Source: Chryseobacterium sp.
GTDB taxonomy: Bacteria > Bacteroidota > Bacteroidia > Flavobacteriales > Weeksellaceae
Direction of reading: 5' to 3'
Length of the DNA stretch: 64,000 nt
NCBI RefSeq assembly: GCF_019236175.1
Contig: NZ_JAFAJM010000024.1
Span: 186,001-250,000 of the forward strand
Below are positions 9,126 through 17,788 of this stretch, piece by piece; the first letter of the stretch is position 1; each line of letters begins with the position of its first letter. Position numbers and translations under genes: made by a program. The notes beneath the pieces are model-generated. The model was given only the letters and a program-made list of their open reading frames with translations, was not told the DNA's origin and searched no databases.

Positions 9126-9887
9126 TTAGTTGTTTAATATTTTAGAAATAGAAACATTTGTATTGGCGATCTGGTAGTCTGCTCCATTGGACTGAATACT
9201 GAATGTAATCTGGTCTCCGGCTACCAATCCTAATGTACAGGTACTTGAGAGCCCCGCAAACTGATAATCTCTTTCCATGGCATAAGTACATACCATAGCT
9301 CCATTTTTTTGTACAAAAAAAGCAGAGCTTCCATTGGCATCTCCCGTTGTATTTCTGGTATCAGCAGTATAAGAGATTACATATCTTCCGTTTTCCTGGA
9401 TTGTATAGCCGGTATAATTACTGGCGGGGCCTTGTGCGCCTACCGGCAAATTCTGATAAAGTGTATTAAACGTAAGATTTGTTGTCGTTCCTGCAGTAAT
9501 ACTGGAGCTGGTTGCAATATTACTCGCTGCAAAAACAGGAGTGATAAAAGGAATTTTTTCAACTTCTGTTATTACATTAGCTTTAGTAAACATTTTTTCC
9601 CAGACACTTCCGGTAAAAGCATATATTCCTTTATCAACACTTGTCATGCCGGAGCCTGCTACAGCAGTGTTGTAGATGATAAAGCCTGTTTTAGGGCTCG
9701 GAATGGTGGACGCATCGGTGGTAGAGGTTAAAGAGACGACAGGAAGCTGAAGTCCTTTATTCGTGGCTGTTACATCAAGAATGGCAGACGGGTCGGGTGA
9801 TGTGTTCCCAATCCCTACTCCGCCTTGTTGTGCCTTGAAAAAGAAGAAAAGGAACATCGCAAGGAGAGTGAAATTTTTCTTTTGCAT
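9126..9887 (-). CDS. Secreted protein with C1q-like C-terminal domain (first of three)
   Basis: A 253-residue exported protein, first gene of the leftward trio. The signal peptide is about 1-19 (ending FKA-QQ), then GGVGIGNTSPDPSAILDVTA, the clearest copy of the flavobacterial N-terminal motif. The C-terminal half has YTIQENGRYVISYTADTR, the G-x-Y-x-F/I strand of C1q-like folds, and ends GDQITFSIQSNGADYQIANT. The region upstream is a ~450-bp AT-rich stretch that must hold the operon promoter, though I find no exact TAnnTTTG there. The role is unknown; cell-surface or biofilm structure is the simplest guess. Confidence 0.75.
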   Translation of the reverse strand: MQKKNFTLLAMFLFFFFKAQQGGVGIGNTSPDPSAILDVTATNKGLQLPVVSLTSTTDASTIPSPKTGFIIYNTAVAGSGMTSVDKGIYAFTGSVWEKMFTKANVITEVEKIPFITPVFAASNIATSSSITAGTTTNLTFNTLYQNLPVGAQGPASNYTGYTIQENGRYVISYTADTRNTTGDANGSSAFFVQKNGAMVCTYAMERDYQFAGLSSTCTLGLVAGDQITFSIQSNGADYQIANTNVSISKILNN

Positions 9888-10340
9888 TTTTTTTTGGTTT
9901 TTTTAAATTTAAGAATAATTAACCTTATTTTTTGTTAAATTATTGTTATATAGTTAAATATATTCTTTTTTTATCCATTATTTTTTGACCAAAAAAATGA
10001 CTTTTTGTGTTAAAAAAATATTTTATATTTCAAAATTCTCCCTGTTTTAAAGACTTACAGCTTTTATTCAGAAATTTGGAAAAATTTATGATAAAAGTTG
10101 AGTTATACTATAATTTTTTTTTATGATTATTATTTTTAATAATGAATGGAACTGATAAAGTTATTGGTAAATAAGAATGGTTGATGGCAATAATTTTTTC
10201 TATTGAAATATTAAAAAAAAATTTTATTTAAAAGGTCTGCCTTTTGTGAAGCATGTTTTCTGGTGTTTATTTATGATTTCCGGAAGACAGGAAAAGCTTC
10301 GGAGGACCGAAGCTTTGAAATTAAATAATGAATATTTATT
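9888..10340. other. AT-rich intergenic region without a gene
   Basis: 453 bp between the start of the C1q-like trio and the stop of the T9SS-sorted protein. It is full of A/T runs and has no open frame of useful length on either strand. The trio's promoter must lie in its first part, but I find no exact CAAAnnTA (the reverse of TAnnTTTG). The only clear structure is the hairpin at 10293-10316. Confidence 0.6.
10293..10316 (-). terminator. Hairpin, weak candidate terminator of the T9SS-sorted gene
   Basis: AAAGCTTCGG (10293-10302) and CCGAAGCTTT (10307-10316) form a 10-bp perfect stem with a 4-nt loop, 24 nt past the stop at 10341. The T-tract on the minus side is short (TTTCC), so termination is plausible but not strong. 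Confidence 0.5.
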
Positions 10341-13300
10341 TTACTTTATAATGATTCGTTTAAGATGCCCTTCTGATGTTTTCACAAGGTAAACTCCGGT
10401 AGAAAGAGCGGATGTACTTATCGTTAAGGCGTTTTTTTCTTTTCCGATCAGTTTTCCGGACATATCATACAGCTCATAATCCTGTTTTCTGTTGAAGAAA
10501 AGTGTATTTCCTTTACTGACAGGATTGGGGAATACATTGAAAGTCGCTGTTTCAGGTTTTATTTCTCCGGTTCCCAGAGTGGGTGCCATGGCAACTTCAT
10601 ACATGGATAAAGTTCCGCTTATTTCATTGGCAATAATAACATAACCTTTGTTGGTTGTCGTATTTTCCGGAGCAATATAAATAATTCCTTCCGGGCCATT
10701 ATCTCCGCCGTATGCCGAGGTAGAGCGGGAATGTTTATAGTCTGTAAAAACAGGATGATTAGGATCTGTGATATTGTATACCATTACTCCTCCGGTTCTT
10801 TCCAGGGTAATAAATGCATAAGTCTGTCCGCTGATGGTTCCTAATGCCACACCTTCCGGCTCAGGACCTTTTGCACGGCTTCTGCTTTTGATGGTATTGG
10901 ATTCATTATCTGCATTAAAAATTAACGGATGGTAGGCTGCTATGTACCTTTCAAACTGATCACCGCTGTCATAAACTCTCTGTCTGGTATCTGCGTTGAA
11001 AATAGAGAATGAACGTGCTCCTAAAGCGGCAATCTCTTCAAAATCAGTATCGGCATCCGTATTTCCTGTTGCTGTAGATACCCTGAATCGTCCAAGGTTG
11101 TGTGAAGCTTTTAATATTGAAGACTGAGGAAAAATAGCGGGATCTAAAGTATAAGTACTTGCACCTACGGTTGTTCTTTCACTGTATCCGGGAAGATCTT
11201 TTTCATCTCCTTCGTTGGCCGTTACAATATAGTGGGTATTTCCAACTTTATAGTTTTGTACAGCATCCGGAATATAATATGCTTTTACCGGCCAGTTGGC
11301 GATCAATATTTCTCCATTGTTGTCTGAGGCATCAAAGCCGTTCCCCGGAAGGCTCATATCTTTTTTACCCAGGCCCCAGATTCCCGTGATGGCTTTTGTG
11401 ATAAGATCTACCTCGGCAATGGCATTGTTCTCCTGTAAGGTCACCCATGCTTTCTGGCTGTCTGCACTTATGGTAATGTATTCGGGTTCCAGATCCTGAG
11501 AAAGGCTGTTGTTGGTTCTTACTTTTCTCAATCCTGTTGCAGTAAGTGCGGCAACCTGAGAATCAAAACTGTTGAAATTAAGAGTAGTGACATTACTTTG
11601 TGTAAGGGCTCCAATTCCTCCTGAAATATCGATAATGCTGATTGTTCCTTCAGGATCTATGGTATAAGCATCATTGGGTTCCCCCTCATTGGCAGTGAGT
11701 ACTTTTGTCCCGTCAGGAGAGAAAGTGATCATATCCGGTAACGCTCCCACAGTAACCTGCTTCAGGAAATTTCCGTTAATATCAAAGAATACTACGGAAC
11801 CATTTTGTTGAGGATTGGCATTAGGCGACGCGGCGGCAATAATTCCGTTTTTTACGGCAATACTTGTGATGCCTCCATACGCAGCCATATTCACAGTCCT
11901 GATCACAGATGGTGTTGTAGGAATACTGAAATCAATAATATCAAAAACATCTGTTAGAGAGCTGATGGTAAATAGTCGTTGGGTAGATGGATCATGAACT
12001 ACGATCTCCGTTGAGCTGTTGTTGTTTCCTGAAGGGTCAAAACTACCGATGTAGTTCAATACGATTTGACTGGACGGAGCAGGAGCAGGCTTATCATTAT
12101 CTATAATGTAAACCGTGGCAGCATTGTCTCCTGAAATAGTCGCACCAACCGGATTCTCCAGACTTACCACAAAATATTCAGCCTGTTGTTCTTCTATCGT
12201 ATCATCAATAATGGGAATATTGATGGTATAATCTGTTGTGGAGGGCGTAATATGAATTGTCTGATTCACTAAACTAAAGTCATTAGTGTCTGCTGTACTG
12301 AAGGGTGTAGGCTTTACAACAAGGTTTACGGTTGCTGCTGAAGGATTGGAGACCTTAATTTTAAAGGCCAGGTTTCCTGCATTTTCATTAACTTTTATAA
12401 AGTTTTTCTCCAATGAAAGGGTAGTGCCCGCTGTAGTAAATGTACTGGCGGTTATGGCTGATACTCCATTATCACTGAAATCTTCTACCATATCCGGTTT
12501 AAGGGCGAGATAATAGGTTTGTCCCGGAATTAAACCGGAAGTAGGAATAATGGTGATCGTGTTGTTATTGTTATTGAAAGTGGCTGTAAAGGGAACTTGT
12601 GTACCTGCAGAACTTCCTAAACGGAATTCTACAAGATTTTGTGCATTAGAATCGTTGATCGCCGAGTTGTCTGTTAACCTTACATTTTCATTAAAAGAAA
12701 TGGTAGGATTTGCAGCTGTAGAAGCGTTATTTGTGTTGTTGGCCGGGAGATAGGTAACAATAGGCGGGGTAGTGTCTGTATTTCCTGCAGAAACAGCATC
12801 TACCGTAAAGTTATCAAAGCGGTTGTTTCCTCCTGTGCCTCCTCCTGTTGCCGAAAATTCAACTTTTAATTTAAAGTTCGGGTTATCGGATACTCCCGGA
12901 ACTGTGGAAAAATCAAAATTTACCAGTTGTGGGTCTGCATCCTGTGGGGTAATTGTCTGATAAGGGATGAAAGTACTTCCATCCGTTGTATAAGACCATG
13001 TCTGGGTTCCTGCACCCTGTGCAGATCTTCTTGTCGTAAATTTTATAATAACATTATTGTATCCTGTTGTCGGTAAACTGAACTGTAATGCACCGCCAAT
13101 CGGATTATTGAATCTTAAATGAGTTCCGGATCCGTCGCCGTTTCTGGCATTGAGGTTGGCAATATTGAAATTCTGTCCGGTCCCGTTGGCAAAATCTATG
13201 ACACTGGTACCCCCTGCAATGGCGGTAAGAGAACCGTTGGCCAGAGTGGAAGAAGGGGTGGTAATGGAGGCTGAAGAAGTATTATTATTAAAATTCCAGT

Positions 13301-13385
13301 AATGTATAAGGGTTTGCCCGAAAAGACCGCTCTGAAAAAAGAATGCGGCAATAACAGACCCTTTAAGGAGGTAGTTGTTGATCAT
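10341..13385 (-). CDS. Choice-of-anchor I beta-propeller protein with T9SS type A sorting domain
   Basis: A 1014-residue exported multidomain protein. In order: signal peptide (about 1-23); an N-terminal beta-rich domain (about 24-200) starting LIHYWNFNNNT; an SbsA-type Ig-like domain (about 205-318, DTTPPIVTYLPANN); a Calx-beta-like domain (about 320-430, VNENAGNLAFKIKV and YIIDND); a large propeller of the choice-of-anchor I type (about 440-930), with SPDGTKVLTANEGEPND and a second TANEGDEKD; and a C-terminal sorting domain (about 938-1014, FNVFPNPVSKGNTLFF and STGVYLVKTSEGHLKRIIIK). The last is the type IX secretion signal of gliding Bacteroidota, so the protein should be exported through T9SS and anchored at or released from the surface. 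Propellers of this class resemble phytase or alkaline-phosphatase-like folds, but the activity is unproven. Confidence 0.88.
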   Translation of the reverse strand: MINNYLLKGSVIAAFFFQSGLFGQTLIHYWNFNNNTSSASITTPSSTLANGSLTAIAGGTSVIDFANGTGQNFNIANLNARNGDGSGTHLRFNNPIGGALQFSLPTTGYNNVIIKFTTRRSAQGAGTQTWSYTTDGSTFIPYQTITPQDADPQLVNFDFSTVPGVSDNPNFKLKVEFSATGGGTGGNNRFDNFTVDAVSAGNTDTTPPIVTYLPANNTNNASTAANPTISFNENVRLTDNSAINDSNAQNLVEFRLGSSAGTQVPFTATFNNNNNTITIIPTSGLIPGQTYYLALKPDMVEDFSDNGVSAITASTFTTAGTTLSLEKNFIKVNENAGNLAFKIKVSNPSAATVNLVVKPTPFSTADTNDFSLVNQTIHITPSTTDYTINIPIIDDTIEEQQAEYFVVSLENPVGATISGDNAATVYIIDNDKPAPAPSSQIVLNYIGSFDPSGNNNSSTEIVVHDPSTQRLFTISSLTDVFDIIDFSIPTTPSVIRTVNMAAYGGITSIAVKNGIIAAASPNANPQQNGSVVFFDINGNFLKQVTVGALPDMITFSPDGTKVLTANEGEPNDAYTIDPEGTISIIDISGGIGALTQSNVTTLNFNSFDSQVAALTATGLRKVRTNNSLSQDLEPEYITISADSQKAWVTLQENNAIAEVDLITKAITGIWGLGKKDMSLPGNGFDASDNNGEILIANWPVKAYYIPDAVQNYKVGNTHYIVTANEGDEKDLPGYSERTTVGASTYTLDPAIFPQSSILKASHNLGRFRVSTATGNTDADTDFEEIAALGARSFSIFNADTRQRVYDSGDQFERYIAAYHPLIFNADNESNTIKSRSRAKGPEPEGVALGTISGQTYAFITLERTGGVMVYNITDPNHPVFTDYKHSRSTSAYGGDNGPEGIIYIAPENTTTNKGYVIIANEISGTLSMYEVAMAPTLGTGEIKPETATFNVFPNPVSKGNTLFFNRKQDYELYDMSGKLIGKEKNALTISTSALSTGVYLVKTSEGHLKRIIIK

Positions 13386-13542
13386 TTTTTGTTTTAATTA
13401 GATAAATACAAAAATGAACTTTATGTTTGGTAACTATTTTAATAGAATTTTAAGAAATGTTTAAAAAATAAGGTATAAAATTAAAATAACGGAAATGGAT
13501 GGGAAGTCAGACATTTAACAGTGGAGACACAAAAGGACAGCA

Positions 13543-13686
13543 CTATTTTTTTTGTTCTCCCGAGAAATTCAAAATACTTTGTGATTTTTCCAACGGATGT
13601 TTCTGCATATAGAAAAATCCTGAAATGGCAGTCAGGAGTAAGAGTACAAAAATAACCAGAACAATTCTTTTTAGCATGTCTCTCAT
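13543..13686 (-). CDS. 47-aa single-pass membrane protein overlapping the epimerase-like gene
   Basis: A short open frame that starts inside the stop of the upstream gene: ATGA at 13686-13683, so its ATG overlaps the neighbour's TGA. The product has a basic N-terminus (MRDMLKR), one hydrophobic helix (IVLVIFVLLLLTAISGFFY, residues 8-26) and a charged tail ending SGEQKK. A second in-frame ATG at 13677 is also possible. The overlap, the clean membrane helix and the absence of any other gene in this gap argue that it is real and translationally coupled. I do not recognise the family. Confidence 0.6.
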   Translation of the reverse strand: MRDMLKRIVLVIFVLLLLTAISGFFYMQKHPLEKSQSILNFSGEQKK

Positions 13687-14336
13687 ATCGCTAAGTTTTT
13701 AATATCTCTAATTTCTAAAGTGGATGTAGGGTAACCTTTTTGTACGGCATTGATCATTGCTCTTCCTACTTCGTGTAAAGTTAATGATTTTGACGGTAAA
13801 AAAACAGGAAAAAACCAAATAAAAGGTTTGAAAAACCATTTTACATTCAATTGGCCTTCAACCGGTTTCATAAATCCGGGGCGAAAATTGTATGCTCCTT
13901 TAAAATTCATTTTTTTTAAAGTATTTTCAGTTCTGCCTTTTACTCTTGCCCACATTACTTTACCACTTTCTGTTTTGTCGGTATGAGCTCCTGAGACATA
14001 GTTGAAAATGATTTCAGGATTCTGATGTAAAACGGCCTCTGCAAAATGAAGTGTGGTATCGTAAGTGATTTTGGTGTATTCTTCTTCATTCATACCTACA
14101 CTACTGATTCCGGCACAAAAGAAACAGGCATCGTATCCTTTCAGATTTTCATCATGGATGTCAAGGGATAAAAAATCGGGGATGAGGTATTCTTTTAGTT
14201 TAGGATGTGTTTTTCCTGAGGGTTTTCTGCTGATGCTTAAGATGTGAGATATATTCGGATTTTCGAGGCATTCCATCAGAACGCCTTCGCCTACCATTCC
14301 TGTAGCTCCTGTAAGAATTATTTTAATTGGGGTCAT
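13683..14336 (-). CDS. NAD(P)-binding epimerase-like protein (atypical SDR)
   Basis: A 217-residue cytoplasmic Rossmann-fold protein. The N-terminus IILTGATGMVGEGVLMECL carries the G-x-x-G-x-x-G dinucleotide-binding loop of atypical short-chain dehydrogenases. Later, FFCAGISSVG (about 72-81) and NYVSGAHTDKTESGKVMWARVKG (about 112-134, cited in part) occupy the positions where classical members place the active-site Tyr-x-x-x-Lys, but here that motif is missing. This is typical of NmrA/HTATIP2-like sensors or epimerase-like proteins. The substrate is unknown. Its stop overlaps the start of a 47-aa membrane protein. Confidence 0.8.
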   Translation of the reverse strand: MTPIKIILTGATGMVGEGVLMECLENPNISHILSISRKPSGKTHPKLKEYLIPDFLSLDIHDENLKGYDACFFCAGISSVGMNEEEYTKITYDTTLHFAEAVLHQNPEIIFNYVSGAHTDKTESGKVMWARVKGRTENTLKKMNFKGAYNFRPGFMKPVEGQLNVKWFFKPFIWFFPVFLPSKSLTLHEVGRAMINAVQKGYPTSTLEIRDIKNLAI

Positions 14337-14508
14337 TGTTTTGCTATTGATAATTGTATGACGGATGACGGATTGAGTTTACTTTAAAGTTAGGAAAAAA
14401 ATATTCTTTTAGATAATTTTTTTATGTTCTGCCCGACAAAAAAACAAAGTATTCGTCGGTTTGGGATCAGGATATAAAATATTTCAATTCTGATGAAACA
14501 GACTTTTC

Positions 14509-14600
14509 ATAGCCCCGATTGCAGCGGCATCCTTTTTCCGGATTGGATTTCTGATGCTGTTGGCGAAAAAGATACAGCGGAAAGCGGGAAAAAGCTCCCA
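14509..14600 (+). ncRNA. Conserved structured element, possibly a flavo-1-type RNA
   Basis: In the gene-free gap 14337-14649 lies a block beginning ATAGCCCCGATTGCAGCGGC and ending GCGGAAAGCGGGAAAAAGCT. It folds imperfectly: AGCCCCG with CGGGAAAAAGCT outside, CTTTTTC with GAAAAAG inside. From memory, blocks of the form tagCCCCGATTg-AGCGGCATCC...GCGGAAAGCGGGA-AGCTCC recur between genes in flavobacteria, and I suspect this is the class catalogued as the flavo-1 RNA motif. That name is recollection, not a search result. The rest of the gap (14337-14508) has no gene; a small CCGAC/GTCGG dyad lies near 14433-14459. Confidence 0.45.
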
Positions 14601-14602
14601 AA

Positions 14603-14629
14603 AAAACCGGACTGTGAGAGCCCGGTTTT
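14603..14629 (-). terminator. Terminator of the ppk1-ppx operon
   Basis: AAAACCGG (14603-14610) pairs with CCGGTTTT (14622-14629). Read leftward from the ppx stop, the hairpin ends in TTTTTTT. Confidence 0.82.
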
Positions 14630-14649
14630 GAATTTTATGTGGTCAGTAA

Positions 14650-15534
14650 TTATTTTTTATGTTGTAACTGGCTGTAAATATTCTGGATCAGTCCGTCTGC
14701 TACGGAAATTTTAGGAACAAATATTCTGTTGATATCCGACCAGGACATGACATTGTTGAAAATACCCAAAGCATGAACCAAAACGTCGGCTCTGTCTTCT
14801 CTGAGACTATATTTTGTCATTCTTTCATCTACTGAAAGTTCATTGAATTCTTTGTAAACTTTTTTAAGATGGGAAAGAGACATCGGTTTTCCGTCCTTGG
14901 TTTTACTCATGGAGAATACTTTATTGATGTTTCCTCCTGAGCCGATGGCTACAATCGGTTTTTTACTGACAATGTGTTTCCTGATCTCTTCTTTCATCTC
15001 TTTCCAGTTGTCTGAAGTAACCAGATTATTGAGAAGTCGGATGGTGCCGATATTAAAGGATCTTTCATATACCATTTTTCCGTTTTCATAGAAGGTAAGT
15101 TCTGTGGACCCCCCGCCTACATCGATATATAAATAGGCGAATTCTTTATCAAGGCCTTCTGCTACGTGGTTTTCATAGATCAGGGTAGCTTCTTCGTCTC
15201 CTGAAATAATTTCTATATTAATTCCGGAAGTCTCCTGAACCTGTCTGATAATTTCATTTCCGTTGGCTGCATCACGCATGGCGCTGGTAGCACAGGCTCT
15301 GTAGTGATCTACCTTATAAATTTTCATCAGGTCACTGAAGATTTTCATAGAATCAATGACCATTTTTTCTCTTTCGGAGCCTATTTTTCCCAGGGTAAAA
15401 ACATCCATTCCCAGTCTTAGAGGAATCCTCAAAAGATTGAGTTTAATGAATTCAGGTTTTCTGTTGTTTATTTTTACTTCATTAATAAGGAGGCGGGCTG
15501 CATTACTTCCTATGTCTATCGCTGCTATCTTCAT
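14650..15534 (-). CDS. ppx: Ppx/GppA-family exopolyphosphatase
   Basis: A 294-residue ASKHA-fold phosphatase. AIDIGSNAARLLI at 5-17 is the first phosphate-binding loop, GDEEATLIYENH gives the second acidic motif, and DVGGGSTEL (about 138-146) is the glycine-rich loop. Members hydrolyse terminal phosphate from inorganic polyphosphate or from pppGpp. It has only the catalytic core, as is usual in Bacteroidota, and lacks the C-terminal HD-like extension of the E. coli enzyme. Its ATG overlaps the ppk1 stop (ATGA at 15534-15531), so synthesis and breakdown of polyphosphate are translationally coupled. Confidence 0.92.
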   Translation of the reverse strand: MKIAAIDIGSNAARLLINEVKINNRKPEFIKLNLLRIPLRLGMDVFTLGKIGSEREKMVIDSMKIFSDLMKIYKVDHYRACATSAMRDAANGNEIIRQVQETSGINIEIISGDEEATLIYENHVAEGLDKEFAYLYIDVGGGSTELTFYENGKMVYERSFNIGTIRLLNNLVTSDNWKEMKEEIRKHIVSKKPIVAIGSGGNINKVFSMSKTKDGKPMSLSHLKKVYKEFNELSVDERMTKYSLREDRADVLVHALGIFNNVMSWSDINRIFVPKISVADGLIQNIYSQLQHKK

Positions 15535-17603
15535 TTTTTACTGGTTTTAGCTTTTAAATATTTATAGGTTTCTATCTGGGAACGACATTCTTTTTTGTCA
15601 TTTCTTACGTATTCATTGCTCAGTCTTTTATCTAAAATTCTTGCTTTTACATTATCTCTGAGCTGAATATCGAGGATATCTTTCAATTCTTTTTTAAGGT
15701 CTTTATCTGTAATTTTTGCTGCAGCTTCTATTCTGTAATCCAGATTTCTGGTCATCCAGTCAGCAGATGAAATATACATATCTTCGGCACCTTTATTGTA
15801 GAAATACATCACTCTGGCATGTTCCAGATATTCGTCTACAATACTTATTGCTTTTATTTTTTCTTTAAATTCTTTTTGGTTGACCGCACAGTAGATTCCT
15901 CTTACGATGAGCTTTATTACTACTCCTACTGTGGCTGCGTCATATAATTTTTCAATCAGAGATCTGTCACTGAGTGAGTTGGCTTTGACAATGATTTCTG
16001 CTTTTCTTCCTGCTTTTGCTTCTTCAATTTCTTTTTCGATATGATGAACAATTTTTTCACGCATGAATTGTGGGCAAACTAATAAATTTTTGCAAGTTTT
16101 CAAAATAGGAAGGTAATCTTCTTTTGGTTTTTTCAACACATTAAAAACTTTATTGATATCTGCCATAATGCCACGGTCGGAAGTCAGCAGCAAATGATCT
16201 CCGTAAATTCTTGCTGTTTTTTCATTAAAGTTACCGGTACTTACGAATCCGTATTGGATGGTTTTGTTGTGCGCTCTTTTTTTGATTACGCAAAGTTTAG
16301 CGTGAACTTTTTTGTTGGGGATTCCTACTAAAACGGTAATTCCTTCCGGCTCAAGCATATTTTTCCATTCCAAATTGGATTCTTCATCGAATCTTGCCTG
16401 AAGTTCCAGCATGACAGTAACTTCTTTACCATTTCTTGCCGCATAAATGAGCGCATTGATGATTTTTGAGTTGCTTGCCAGACGGTAGGCCGTAATCTGT
16501 ATGGATTTTACATCCGGATCCATAGCAGCCTCACGAAGAAGATCAATCACCGGATTGTATTTATGATAAGGGAAGGTGAGCAGTACATCATCTTTTAAAA
16601 TAACGTCGGTTACTCTCTCTCCGTGTTCAAAAGCCGGATGAGTAAAAGATGTTCTTTCTACAGGTCTTTCGTAGGCTTCAAATACATCAGGAAAATCCAT
16701 GAAATGTTTGAAGTTATGAATTTTCCCTCCCGGAATTATACTGTCTTTTTTCGTCAGATTGAGTTTTCTGATAAGGAGTTCGAGCAGGGCTTTATCCATA
16801 TCTTTATCAAAAACAAAACGGGTAGGTTTTCCTTTTCTTCTGTTCTTAAGTCCTTTTTCTATTTTTTCGGCGAAGTTGGTACGGATGTCATTATCCAGAT
16901 CCAGTTCGGCATCTTTAGTTACCTTGAAGGCATTGGCTGAAAATTCATCATATCCGAAATAGGAAAAAATATGCGGAAGGTTGAAGGTAATGACATCTTC
17001 CAGTAACATCACATTTTTTTCTTCAGGATCCTCCGTAGGGAGCAATACAAACCTGCCTACAAAACGTGACGGAATTTCAATAATGGCATAATTGCTTGAA
17101 TATTGCCAGTCTTTTTTTCTCATGGCTACTCCAAGATAAAGACTCTTGTCTCTCAGATAAGGCATGGGTGTATTTTCATGAAGAAGGATAGGAATAACGT
17201 TGGATTCTACTACTTCATCAAAATAGTTTCTGACAAATTCTTTCTGTCTGATGGTCAGATTTTTGGAGTTTTTAATAAATACCTTATGATCAGCCATTTC
17301 TGTCTGGATTTTCTTCCATGTCTTATCGAAATTCAGCTGTTGTCTCATGACGACCTCATTGATCCGCTGAAGAATTTTGGATGGCGGCTGATAGAAAGAT
17401 TCAGCAATTACTTTTTCCTTAAAATCCATGGCGCGCTTTAATCCGGCAACACGTACTCTGAAAAACTCATCTAAATTGTTGGAGAAAATTCCGAGGAAAC
17501 GTATTCTTAAATGCAAAGGAACTTTTTCATCCATAGCTTCCTGTAAAACTCTTTCATTGAAGGCAAGCCATGTAATATCTCGTGGATTAAAGTGTAATGA
17601 CAT
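15531..17603 (-). CDS. ppk1: Polyphosphate kinase 1
   Basis: A 690-residue PPK1, normal family length. The N-terminal domain begins FNPRDITWLAFNERVLQEA. The two phospholipase-D-like halves follow, with ITAYRLASNSKIINAL and the autophosphorylated histidine at 434 in VHAKLC, matching His435 of the E. coli enzyme. VSTGNFNEKTARIYGDH and LEHARVMYFYNKGAEDMY complete the active site. It transfers the ATP gamma-phosphate to a growing polyphosphate chain. It is upstream of ppx in a two-gene operon with a 4-nt overlap. Confidence 0.96.
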   Translation of the reverse strand: MSLHFNPRDITWLAFNERVLQEAMDEKVPLHLRIRFLGIFSNNLDEFFRVRVAGLKRAMDFKEKVIAESFYQPPSKILQRINEVVMRQQLNFDKTWKKIQTEMADHKVFIKNSKNLTIRQKEFVRNYFDEVVESNVIPILLHENTPMPYLRDKSLYLGVAMRKKDWQYSSNYAIIEIPSRFVGRFVLLPTEDPEEKNVMLLEDVITFNLPHIFSYFGYDEFSANAFKVTKDAELDLDNDIRTNFAEKIEKGLKNRRKGKPTRFVFDKDMDKALLELLIRKLNLTKKDSIIPGGKIHNFKHFMDFPDVFEAYERPVERTSFTHPAFEHGERVTDVILKDDVLLTFPYHKYNPVIDLLREAAMDPDVKSIQITAYRLASNSKIINALIYAARNGKEVTVMLELQARFDEESNLEWKNMLEPEGITVLVGIPNKKVHAKLCVIKKRAHNKTIQYGFVSTGNFNEKTARIYGDHLLLTSDRGIMADINKVFNVLKKPKEDYLPILKTCKNLLVCPQFMREKIVHHIEKEIEEAKAGRKAEIIVKANSLSDRSLIEKLYDAATVGVVIKLIVRGIYCAVNQKEFKEKIKAISIVDEYLEHARVMYFYNKGAEDMYISSADWMTRNLDYRIEAAAKITDKDLKKELKDILDIQLRDNVKARILDKRLSNEYVRNDKKECRSQIETYKYLKAKTSKK

Positions 17604-17623
17604 TATATAGGTATATATTTTAT

Positions 17624-17631
17624 CAAAAATA
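17624..17631 (-). promoter_or_regulatory. Candidate -7 element for ppk1
   Basis: On the minus strand this reads TATTTTTG, an exact TAnnTTTG, about 20 nt before the ppk1 start. A -33 TTG at the usual spacing is not clear. Confidence 0.4.
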
Positions 17632-17788
17632 ATAATAAACAGAGTTTCAATCCCTATTTCTTAGGTTAAACTTTGATTAATTTTGTGGCAGTCGTTAACC
17701 TGCTTCTTTTACCCGGGAATAATTCATCTTTATGGGACTGAATTTCAGAACTTTTTTATATTTTTATTCTATTAATAACTAAAATACC

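Noticed and set aside
14493-14714. 73-codon rightward frame across the flavo-1-like element and the ppx terminator
   Set aside because: It runs through a structured element and a terminator and into the antisense of ppx; chance frame.
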